This document shows positions 33,001-42,552 of a stretch of 64,000 bases of DNA, piece after piece. The stretch is from Portulaca oleracea (lineage: Eukaryota; Streptophyta; Magnoliopsida; Caryophyllales; Portulacaceae). Both the position numbers and the translations under genes were made by a program. Every line of letters begins with the position of its first letter. The stretch's first letter is position 1. The stretch spans positions 3,807,332 to 3,871,331 of the forward strand of contig CM055870.1 in assembly GCA_029582165.1 (NCBI GenBank), read 5' to 3'. The notes below the pieces were generated by a model. The model saw only the letters and a list, made by a program, of their open reading frames with translations, did no database searches and was not told where the DNA came from.

Positions 33001-34798
33001 ACCATAACCCAAGATCATACTTGTGTATGTTACGAGACCTTTTGAGCTAGTTGCAGTGAACACTTTCTCAGCTCAAGCAATGGCACCCAACTTTGAGTAC
33101 ATGTCCACCAAGGCAGTGCCAACAAAAACATTGGAGTCAAGTGAGTGATGAATAGCATAGAATCATAGCTGCTTACCTAGACCACTGCTTCCAATTTGAC
33201 TGCTAGCTGGGAGAAACATTGGAGTCAGAAACATACAGCTGTTAAGCATTTGGCGAAACACTACAAAAGCCTCTTGGCCATTCTGGGTGTTGCCAGAAAT
33301 CATGGCATTCCACATAGCTTGATCCCTAGTAAAGTCGTCTTTCTCCAAACAATGTTTGGGCTTTCTTTATCCAGCCAGATTTAGCATACATGTCTATTAG
33401 ATAGCTGTACAAAAAAACCAAAACCAATACTTTGAATAGGCAGGGTATGGAGGGGTCGGATGTAGCGGTCTGGTTCTAATTCTGTAATTTATGGTGTGTT
33501 TGGTATTAGGACTTTCCTAGGAAAGTTAGTCAACTTTCCCATGTTTGGGAGCAAAAATGGGTTGGGAAGATTTTTAAGTAGGGCCCACTATTTTCCTATG
33601 AACTATAGGGAAAATTTTCCCAAGGGGGTGTGGGAAAGTTTCTTCCCCAAGTGAATGGGAAATATTAGCAAAATTGAGTTGCCCAAAATACCCCCAAAAA
33701 ATGATAAGAAAGGTGGGGAAATGAAAAAATAAGGGTAGTATAGACATTTCAAACATTTTTCTTTAGGAAAGTTAAAGTTCCAACCAAACAATGTAAAAAC
33801 TTTCCTACATACTTTCCTAGGATTTCAGATGTAAACCAAACACAGTGAAGTACACTTTCCCAGTAAAAATTTTCCTGGGATTCTACCAAAGGCACCATTA
33901 GAAAGACTCGTTCCAATTGACCCTAAAAATTAGAAATCCTTCGCTACCTGCCACTACATGGACAAGAAGCAGAGGAGGTTTAATGAGCCATGTAACTTTG
34001 GTCTATTAGATAGCTGTGCATACCCTGAAATTCAATCCCATGCCTAACAAGATATGCCTGAATCTGCTTCCCGATGATCTCAGTTCTAAGATTTGACTGT
34101 CTGGGTTGGAAAGTTTACATACTATTTTCATGTACTGAGGACCTTTTTTATTTTTTACCATTGGTTAGGTGTTTCCAGCACCAGCCGACAGGGAGAAAGT
34201 GAAGTCATGCCTGTCCGAGTTGGGTGACATGAGCAACAGCTTCAAGCAGGCCCTAAACGCCGGCATGGAGCAGCTCGTAGCAACTGTCACCCCGCGAATC
34301 CGTCCCATTCTTGACGTGGTGGCGACCATCAGCTACGAGTTGACCGAGTCCGAATACGCGGACAACGAGGTCAATGATCCGTGGGTGCAGAGGCTTCTCC
34401 ACGCAGTCGAGACCAACGCGGGGTGGCTCCAACCCGTGATGACCCCCAACAACTACGACACGTTCGTCCATCTGATCATCGATTTCATCGCCAAGAGGCT
34501 TGAAGTCATCATGATGCAGAAGAGGTTCAGCCAGCTCGGAGGGCTGCAGCTTGATCGGGACGTGCGGGCCCTCGTGAGCCATTTTTCGAGCATGACGCAG
34601 AGGACGGTCAGAGATAAGTTTGCGCGGCTCACGCAGATGGCCACCATTCTGAACCTGGAGAAGGTGTCGGAGATTTTGGATTTCTGGGGCGAGAACGCGG
34701 GCCCCATGACGTGGAGGCTCACGCCGGCCGAGGTCAGGAGGGTGCTCGGTCTGAGGCTCGACTTCAAACCAGAAGCCATAGCTGCATTGAAACTTTAA
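30037..34798 (+). CDS. COG4: Conserved oligomeric Golgi complex subunit 4 (COG4)
   Basis: Subunit of the COG tethering complex, which guides retrograde vesicles within the Golgi. Exons 30037-30723, 31393-32337 and 34169-34798, all with GT/AG borders and all phase 0, giving 753 residues, close to the plant COG4 length. The N-terminal exon is GC-rich and encodes helical, coiled-coil-like sequence (LLHECIAYQRSLDLDLESLL, RLADAVSAKVRELDLAQ) typical of the COG4 N-terminal region. The second exon has YVSYLKKVIAMRSKMEFDSL and SIDPEIGPRATKAFKSG. The last exon encodes the C-terminal domain (NNYDTFVHLIIDFIAKRLE, FDKFARL-like RDKFARLTQMATILNLEKVS) and ends RVLGLRLDFKPEAIAALKL. Introns of 669 and 1,831 bp; the second hosts nested insertions. 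The long frames on other strands and frames over exon 1 are GC-bias shadows. Confidence 0.96.
33409..34000 (+). mobile_element. SINE-like insertion with 17-bp TSD, carrying a MITE
   Basis: Flanked by gtctattagatagctgt at 33392-33408 and 34001-34017, a perfect 17-bp duplication of the PPR pseudogene. The SINE part resembles 2990-3175 (accaaaaccaatact, ggtcggatgtagcggtc, ccaattgaccctaa). A MITE (33492-33897) splits it. Confidence 0.8.
33492..33897. mobile_element. MITE inside the SINE (TSD TTA)
   Basis: Ends TGGTGTGTTTGGTA and TACCAAAGGCACCA, flanked by TTA at 33489-33491 and 33898-33900. Subterminal aactttcc/ggaaagtt words in both orientations. PIF/Harbinger-type duplication length. Confidence 0.8.
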
Positions 34799-35857
34799 CC
34801 AATGTTTGTAGGGTTGTTTTTGCTTCCCATTCTGTTTCTTCTCTTTTTGTTGGTGATTTTTTGAGGATGTTTTACGGCCAAAATTGTATAGACCTGTTAA
34901 TGTACATGTTGAGAGATTGTTGTCACTTGGGTTTATTTTTTAGTAAAATTTGTTATACATGATCTTTTACATATTTATGTCCTGCATGCTCTGCACCAAG
35001 TACTTGTGCACAGTTTTTTGTTGGAGGTTTGATGTTTTTATCTTCGTTTTTCACATTAGCTGTCTGTTAATCTCTGGGTTCTTGGATGATAGATATTTCT
35101 GTTTGTGTCATGTTGCTGTATCTGTAATAAAAATACTATACAAAGTTGATTACATTTTCATTTTTTTTTCCCGATTATTTGCTAGCAAAAAAAGACTAAG
35201 AAAGTATCACAGATACTACAAGACGCAGAAACAGCAGAACACCAAGAATCCAACAGCCAAAAAGTAGCACAAAGCGCAACAAAAAGATCACAACCAAACC
35301 AAAAAAAAAAAACAACTATCTAACAAGCATCTTCTTTTGTTCCAACATATCATCACGGAAGGCGTTAGTCACAGTCTCTTGATCCTTACGAGACAATTTC
35401 AACAAAGTTGATGTCATTATATCTGTCATAAAAATGGTATTGAAAAATATAACTTTGTATTTTTTTTTAATGAAATTCTTATGTGAAAAATTGTGGATTA
35501 AAGTTTGATTTTAAAAGGCGTGAATGACAAATAAAAAAGAACGGAAGAACTAATTGACAAATATGCAATTATGGACAATTTGAAAAAGATTAGGTGAATT
35601 AAATTCTGATATGGGGTTATATGGAAAAAAATTCAAATTAATGCCTGAAACTTTAGAGAGATTAATTAGGGTGGTTGAATTGGAGGCAATACGAAAGAAC
35701 ACGTCTTACTCATGGTGTGAAGATACAATTCAACAAATTATGAAATGACTTTTCAGTAATTCACATGGAATAAGGTCTGCTAAATCAAATTAGTTGACCT
35801 AACCCAACTACATCTTAAGTGGAATCATTTGCTCGTGATAATGATATTACCGCCGTA

Positions 35858-36064
35858 CTGCTTCCATCCTTAAACAAGTATAAATTTGATTAAGATTTGA
35901 CAATTGATTACTCACAAATTATAACGAGTAAAAATTTGTCATTGTTAGAAAGATATTGTGCGAAAAAATTACAATATTGTTAATTTTATATTGTAACTCA
36001 TAATTTGTGGGTAACCAACAATTAAAGCTTAGTCAAATTGACACTTATTTAGAGGCGAATGCAG
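35858..36064. mobile_element. Mariner-like MITE
   Basis: Ends ctgcttccatccttaaacaa and, on the other strand, ctgcattcgcctctaaataa, TA flanks; interior tgattactcacaaattataacgag shared with 25799-26012. Confidence 0.65.
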
Positions 36065-36334
36065 TATTTGGTTAGAAGGGTTGTTTTTTTCATTTATTAC
36101 ATATTCTTTTATTAAAAAAAATATTACCTTTATTTTTTTATCTAATTTTTAACTACTTTTATCATTTTATACAGAGTATTATTTATCATTTTAAAATCTC
36201 AATCACATATTAATTATTACTTTTTTTACCCTTAACATTATTTACAATTCAATGATATATTATTGCATTAGTGTCCAATACTAATGACTGGTATATTACA
36301 GTTCAATTCTAAAAGTGAATATTTTAGCATCTAA

Positions 36335-36563
36335 GGTCTTGTTTGGCAACATAGCTTTATGGGGTAAAAAGAGTTTTTTTTTTTTATGACTAGTCAAAAC
36401 AGTTAATATAGTGTTTGATACATAGCTTTTTAAGTTAGCAGTTTGGACTCAAAAAGCCATTTTTAAAAAACAACTAATTTTATCAAACACTATTACTACA
36501 AATAGCTAATCTAAACAGTTAAGTCAAACAATTCACACTAACAGCTAATTGCCAAACAAGACC
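36335..36563. mobile_element. MITE with GGTCTTGTTTGGCA ends (TSD TAA)
   Basis: Left end GGTCTTGTTTGGCAA, right end TTGCCAAACAAGACC, flanked by TAA at 36332-36334 and 36564-36566. It ends about 130 bp upstream of the first TBL exon, so it may lie in that promoter. Confidence 0.85.
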
Positions 36564-36696
36564 TAAAACTAAATACAAAAGTGAAAAGGGGAGTAAAGAC
36601 TGGAGTCATTGACCTAGAAGAGTTGGAAGTTCAGAAAAGAGAGGGAGAGTTGGAAGAGGAAAAATAAGCAATCAAGAGAGAAAAAAGAGGAGAGAA

Positions 36697-36916
36697 ATGA
36701 GCAATACAAGTAGTACAAATCCATGGAAATCCCAACAGCCTAAACCTCCTCTAATCAAGAAGTATTTACCTTATGTATTTTCAGCCATTATTCCCATTGC
36801 CCTCTTTATTTCATACTTCTACCCCTTTCCTAAAACCCCTCCTTATTATGAATATCATCAGTTTTCTGACTCCTCTGCTGCATCACAATATTCACCATCA
36901 TCAACTTCATCACAAG
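36697..36916 (+). CDS. Extra TBL first exon (alternative or orphan duplicate)
   Basis: A 73-codon open stretch plus one base, from ATG 36697 to a clean donor (CACAAG|GTATGT). It encodes a cytosolic tail, a membrane anchor (KKYLPYVFSAIIPIALFISY) and a Ser-rich stem, the type II membrane layout of TBL acetyltransferases. It closely matches exon 1 of the TBL gene at 39321 (KKFLPFVLYATLPIALITLY) and ends in the same phase. No further TBL exon follows before 39,300, so it either serves as an alternative first exon for the downstream gene or is what remains of a tandem duplicate. The spliced frame with the downstream exons would stay open (507 residues). Confidence 0.7.
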
Positions 36917-37085
36917 GTATGTATGTATCATTTTTTTTTTCATTCTTTTGCTTGATTTTGGGTGAATATAATTCTCTTGTTTTATTTAATTTTACATGGA
37001 TTATGGATATATGTGCTGATTTAAGATTATGAAAACTGGGGATGTTTTACTGAATTGTTCAACATTTTGAAATACTAACTATATA

Positions 37086-37334
37086 CTCACTCTGTTCCAT
37101 ATTATTTATCTTTTAGTCACAGTCTCTAATATTCTTTTTGATTGACAATTTTTATATAATATTTTTATTAACAATTGCAATATGGTACTATTTTAGGATG
37201 ATTTTTCTCGTTACGAATCTAATAGTAATAATTTTATATAACAATTTATTATATATATATTGAGAAAATTATGATCAAAATTTTTAAATTTGACTGTATT
37301 TTTAAAGATGACAAAATATTATAAAACAGAGGGA
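37086..37334. mobile_element. Mariner-like MITE in the gap between the two TBL first exons
   Basis: Ends ctcactctgttccatattat and, on the other strand, atccctctgttttataatat, TA flanks. AT-rich interior. Confidence 0.55.
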
Positions 37335-38111
37335 TTATGCAGTTGTAAATTATTAATGAAAATTTATGATGATAATAAAAAATGAATGTTTTAAATGCTG
37401 TGGATTCTTACTTGTTTGGGCTAGTTAGCTTAATATCATGATTTTCAAGAATATAACTTTCATAGTAAAATTATTATTATCAGTTGTAGCCTTGTAGGAC
37501 TAGATCATTGCTCTTATTTTATTATTGACCCATTTATTAAGCAAGTCAACGATAATTTAAGCACACCCTTTTTAGAAAATTCTAATAGGAAAACATTAAA
37601 CAATTCATTATTATGTTCATCTTGATGATCGACTCTTGTTTGTGGTTGGTTAAAGTTAATCGCATTAACCGCACTTTATCAATTTCGCCATACCACACTG
37701 ACTCATTGTTTTTGCATTCATTTATCAAACTTAATCACATTTAACCAAACTAACCACACTTTATCCCCTGAATCGTAACCACGCTTTACAAACCTTAGAA
37801 AAGAACAAGCTAAGCCAAGAAGACCCTTTTACCCTTTCTGTTAGGGCTCAATAGTCATCTTAGCTAAAGCTAGTAATTAAACATCTACAGCCATGAAGCT
37901 AAAATTAATTAAGATGGAATTTATTAATGCCATATGAAGAAAATACAAGTTGCATTACCTTTAATGTGAAGAAAATTAAATAAAATAGGTGGCGAAGATT
38001 TCACATGGACATATTATACTTTACAAATTATTTGACCTAACCCTCTAGTGTAATGCAATGTGTTGAATTTAATAAATCAACCCACATGCCCGCTTTCTGT
38101 ATTTAAGTATT

Positions 38112-38652
38112 GAGAAATTGCATTCTAATAATCCCTATTTTTGCAAATTGGATGACAATAATTCATACTTTAAATTTGTATTCTGGTGGTCCAAAAAAAT
38201 AAAATTGTATTGTAGTGGGACATAATTAAGAGTATACCCTAAATATCATAGATTTTGTATTGTATTTGATTCAAAACTTTGTATAACACTTTACCACGAT
38301 TTTTAATGAATTTACAAGACTTCTCCCAATTTTTTTGAATTTTTTTTCTATATTTTATGATTTTTTCTATTTTATTTTTTTTAAAAAAATCATAATAATT
38401 GCTCGGAATATCAAAAAAATAATTTTAAAAAATGTTTTAGCAACTACACTTCATTACCTATCTAGGGGCAGGAACAAAAAAAACAAAAACAATATGGGAT
38501 AGACATGAAAAAAATAAAAAGAATGTGGTGATGGATTTGGTACCACTTCAATACAAATTTATTTTTTTTTTGGACCACCAGAATATAAATTGAAAGAAGG
38601 GATTATTGTCATCCAATTTGCAAAAGTAGGGATTATTAGAATCCAATTTCCC
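38112..38652. mobile_element. Foldback MITE with 9-bp TSD (MULE-like)
   Basis: Arms of about 105 bp (38112-38216 and about 38545-38652) are inverted copies: shared attctaataatccctatttt and ttctggtggtccaaaaaa. Flanks ttaagtatt (38103-38111) and ttgagtatt (38653-38661) agree at 8 of 9. No coding capacity. Confidence 0.82.
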
Positions 38653-38895
38653 TTGAGTATTTCTATTTCTTAATCATCATTTACAAACTCAAAAACTCCA
38701 ATACATATTACATGCACTTATGTACATGGAGTATGTGCTCCGGTATATATATCAATGAATAGTTATGTTATTGGGAGTGAATAATGGGTAGCTATGAATA
38801 AATAATTATGCTATTGAAGATGAATAATAACTTTTTTTTTGCCAAAAGATGAATAATAACTATATTTGAAACAAGTGCTCCAAAAATATGTACTA

Positions 38896-39128
38896 CCTCC
38901 GTTTTGTTTTATCTGTCGCCTAGGGAATTGTGGCAAAAACTTTGACCGTTAATATCTTAATTTGTATAATGATTCATCATATAAAATTTATATCATTAGA
39001 TTCGTAATAAAAAATACTATTAAAAAAGTATAATATGATATTTTTCTTTAAAAGTTTTATATTAGAAATTATTGATTAAAAATTGACACTGAAAATCGTA
39101 AATGACAGATAAAAAAGAACGGAGGGAA
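38896..39128. mobile_element. Mariner/Stowaway-like MITE
   Basis: Ends cctccgttttgttttatctg and, on the other strand, ttccctccgttctttttta, TA flanks. Interior tcattagattcgtaataa is shared in reverse with the 17-kb cluster. Confidence 0.78.
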
Positions 39129-39320
39129 TACTACGTAATAAATTGCACAAATAACCCTATAGAAAAAGAAACGAAAATTTTAAAACTAAAATAATAAACA
39201 CAAAAGAGTTCATTATTAAAAAAAAAAGTGTAAGAGTCGACTTAAAAATCTGCGAGTTGATGGTGTTTAAAAGAGAGGGTCAGAGATAAACAGAGGAAGA
39301 GGAGATGAAAATCAAGAAAA

Positions 39321-41394
39321 ATGAGAAATACAAATCAATGGACATCTCAAAAACATCAACAAGTCACCAAGAAATTTTTACCATTTGTGCTTTATGCAAC
39401 TCTCCCAATTGCCCTTATTACATTGTACTTTTACCCTTTTCCCCATTTCACCCCTGTTTTTACTACCTCATATTTATCATACTCATCATCACCATCTCCT
39501 CTAGGTAAGAAAGTTTCTGCTATTTCTTTGAACTTGTTTGAAATGGGTTGTTCTATTTTCTGGGTTTTTTTTTTTTTTTTGTGTTGCATTTGTGTATTTG
39601 ATGCCAAAACTGACATGGGTAATTGTTGAATGGGTTTTGTTTTGAGCAGAAAAAGAAAGTGGAAATGGGGTTTTACAACCACCATCAATTTCACCTAAAG
39701 GTAAGAATTTTTTTGTTGTTTGTAGGTTTTCTTTTTGTTTGGTTGATGATCTTTGATTCCTTGCATGGGTAATTGTTGAAATGGGTTTTGTTTTGAGCAG
39801 AAAATGAAAGTGGAAATGGGATTTTACTGCCACCATCAATTTCACCCAAAGGTGGGAACTTTTTTTTTATTGTTTTTAGGGTTTTTTTACCTGGCTGGTG
39901 TTTTTGATTTCTGATTAGGGTAATTGTTGAATGGAGTTTGTTTTGAGCAGAAAATGACAGTGTAAATGGTGTTTTGCAACCATCATCAATTTCACCTACA
40001 GGTGAGAACGTTTTTTTTGCTGGTGCTATTTGATTACTGCAGAAAAAAAGCACCATTTGATTTGCAGGTTGTGTTTTACCTTTGTAAAATGAGTAAAATG
40101 TGTATTTGGGTTAGTTTGTACACCAGCAAAAACTAAGAATTTTTGTTGGTTCTGTAGTTTCCACCTGAATATGTCATGTTTGATTGTTTTCATTGCTAAT
40201 TCTGACATTCATACCTTGCTAAATTGGGTTTCTTTTTCAGCAGGAAATGACAGTGAAAATCTCCACATTCTACCACAAGAAAAGAGCAGTGAAATCCCAT
40301 CTTCATGTGATTACACAAATGGGGAATGGGTAAAAGACAATAGAGAACCTCTATACAATGACACTAATTGTGGAACAATCAAGTATGGAAGAAATTGCTT
40401 GGCCCATGGAAGGCAAGACAAGGGTTACCTCCATTGGAGGTGGCAACCAAGAGATTGCAATCTCTCCAAGTTTAACCCTCAATCCTTTTTGCAAATTCTC
40501 AAGGGGAAACACTTGGCTTTTGTTGGTGATTCGATGGCTAGGAACCAACTCGAGTCTTTGATTTGTATGTTGTCGTCGTCTTCTGCTTCTCCTCCTACAT
40601 TGGTGTATTCCAAGGGGGATGATGACAAGTTTCGGAGGTGGCATTTCCCGTCGCACAATGTTAGTGTTTCGATATATTGGTCGCCTTTCCTTGTGAAAGG
40701 GATCGAGAAAGAAGGAGATCGAGATTATAACACGTTGTATTTGGATGAAGTTGATGAGAAATGGGGTTCGGATTTGGATTCGATTGATATGGTGGTTTTG
40801 TCAATCGGACATTGGTATTTGCTTCGCGCTATTTACTATGATGGGGGGTCTAAGCTAGGTTGTCATGGTCTTGAGAGGATGAATTGTAGTGAAATAGGGT
40901 TTTATGGTGTGTTTGGTAAGGCTTTAGGGACTACTCTTAAGGGAATAGTTCAAAGGAAAGGTGTTGAGGGGAGCAATGACATTGATGTAATTGTGACCAC
41001 ATTCTCACCACACCATTTTGAGGGTGAATGGGACAAGTTTGGGGCTTGTCCTAGAACAAAACCCTATAGAGAGGATGAGAAGGTCCTCAACGGAATGGAT
41101 GCTGAAATGAGGAGGGTAGAAGTGGAAGAAGTGAACAGGGTTAAAACGGTGTTGAATGTTGATGATAACGGTTTGTCTAATGTTAGAGTTGAAGTGTTGG
41201 ATGTGACCAAGTTGGCATTGCTGAGACCGGATGGTCACCCGGGTCCTTACATGCATCCTCTCCCATTCGCAAATGGGATCAAGGAACGCGTTCAGAATGA
41301 CTGCGTGCATTGGTGCTTGCCAGGGCCAATTGATACATGGAATGAGATCTTGTTGGATATTATGAAGAGATGGCATGTATCAACAAGTACATAA
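39321..41394 (+). CDS. TBL: TRICHOME BIREFRINGENCE-LIKE polysaccharide O-acetyltransferase
   Basis: Golgi type II membrane enzyme of the TBL/DUF231 family, which O-acetylates cell-wall polymers such as xyloglucan, xylan or mannan. Exons: 39321-39504, 39650-39700, 39801-39851, 39951-40001 and 40244-41394 (or 40241, see the NAGNAG note); 495 residues. Residues 15-40 are the membrane anchor. The three 51-nt exons are near-identical and make a repeated stem. The last exon holds the PMR5N/TBL domain (CDYTNGEWVKD) and the PC-esterase domain with the GDS motif (FVGDSMARNQLESL) and the C-terminal DxxH motif (DCVHWCLPGPIDTWNEIL), the proposed catalytic triad residues. ATG 39321 is chosen because its frame gives an anchor matching the 36697 exon; an out-of-frame ATG at 39305 overlaps it. 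The sub-family (TBL19-27 range) is inferred only from overall look. Confidence 0.92.
39650..40001 (+). repeat. Triplicated 51-nt mini-exon with flanking intron
   Basis: Three tandem units each contain ttttgttttgagcag, then a 51-nt exon, then a donor: 39650-39700, 39801-39851 and 39951-40001. Units are spaced 151 and 150 bp apart. Encoded peptides are EKESGNGVLQPPSISPK, ENESGNGILLPPSISPK and ENDSVNGVLQPSSISPT. Each exon starts and ends in phase 1, so any number of copies keeps the frame. The second donor is GTGGGA, weaker than the other two. Confidence 0.85.
40231..40246 (+). promoter_or_regulatory. NAGNAG tandem splice acceptor of TBL last exon
   Basis: The intron ends tctttttcagcag, so either cag can be used (exon start 40241 or 40244). 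The choice adds or drops one alanine in the stem and keeps the frame. Confidence 0.7.
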
Positions 41395-42552
41395 GAATGC
41401 CAACAGAGTTTATTCTTTTGGTCGAGTTTTATTGATTTTGGTTTTCATCCAAGATGACCGATCCTCATCTTATTAACGAATTCCGGATCTTGCTTCAATG
41501 GACTCATATCGGAAGAACAATGAATGACTATTCATTTTTCTTTCAAGTTAGTAGGAACATTTTTGAGATGGAGATCGGGATGACTTGGAAAAGTTTTTTG
41601 TATGAAATTTTAGGATCACAAAGCAGTTGTACATTATTGCCATTGTCAAGTTAACTATTCTTTAATTTCAATATTATCTTTTTCATATAGAGATATTTTT
41701 TAATCTAGAGATCATTATTGATGTCTAGACAATTATGTATCTAAATAAATGAAAATATCTATTAAAATAGAATTGCCTTCATTTGGATCTCCCAGACTTA
41801 TCATGTAAATGAAGCTCAAAATGGGTGTTGTTGAACATTATACATTATAACTTATAATTGAAAATCAGGGTTGACAACTAGGACTGTTCATATTTCAGTT
41901 CGGATCGATTGACTGAAAATACCCGAACCAAAACCTGGATTAAATGGTAATCGGTCTGGTCTTTGGTCCAAACTTTTTGCAATTTTCAGTCTGGTCCGAG
42001 TTTTTCCTAGCTTAAACCGACCTAAGCCAAAACTTGGAAACCAAAAAAGAAACTTGGATAGAAGACTGTAACCCGAAAACTAAAAAAGATTGGACCAAAT
42101 ATGCTTTTTTTTTTATTTTGTAGTTATTATTTTATTTGAACATTTAATAATTACACATTTTTTTGTCTTTTCTTTTCCCAAAAAAAAATCATTGTTCTAA
42201 TATTTATTTATTTATTATTATCTCCGTCTCAAAATGTTTGTCATAATAACTGACTCATTTGTTTCAATTTATTTATCACTTTTACAATTCCAACGATTTT
42301 AATTTCATTTTTGTCCCTAATTAATAATTTTATCATTTTTTACAATTCCTACAAATTCCAAAGTACATTAATTTTGTCAAGTTAGTTGGGAGTTAGTATT
42401 CCTCATAAATCCCCAAACCTTTCATAAAAAAATACCCAAAAAAGAAAAACACCTCTCCGAACCTTCGTTGATTATGACATAAACATAAATTAACTGATAA
42501 ATTCTCTACTTTGCCATACTCCCGCCTTCTGAAATTTTCAGGCTGAGAAAAA
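41395..42552. other. TBL 3' flank and intergenic DNA
   Basis: AT-rich; a left half of a Mariner-like MITE (about 42225-42300, ctccgtctcaaaatgtttgt) and an aaccgaaa-rich stretch near 41900-42080. No gene seen. Confidence 0.5.

Larger units (their letters stand above)
32940..34105 (-). pseudogene. PLS-type PPR pseudogene, antisense in COG4 intron 2
   Basis: Minus-strand fragments read, in order, GKQIQAYLVRHGIEFQG (about 34050), YLIDMYAKSGWIKKAQTLFG (about 33370), MWNAMISGNTQNGQEAFVVF, SNVFVGTALVDMYSKLGAIA (about 33110) and SMILGYGQHGMGTKALSLFN (about 32990). This is PPR-repeat protein sequence with stops, small deletions and frameshifts, interrupted by a SINE at 33409-34000. Its orientation is opposite to COG4, so it entered the intron as foreign DNA rather than as a COG4 exon. 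Confidence 0.85.

Noticed and set aside
33163..33348. Short intact PPR gene
   Set aside because: Stops and frameshifts in flanking PPR sequence and the SINE insertion show it is part of a pseudogene.
34253..34779. Minus-strand frames of about 108 residues over COG4 exon 3
   Set aside because: Antisense shadows; the plus-strand frame is conserved COG4 sequence.
39431..40056. Minus-strand repeated frames sharing LSFSAQNKTH-like text
   Set aside because: Antisense to the triplicated TBL mini-exon units; repetition follows the DNA duplication.
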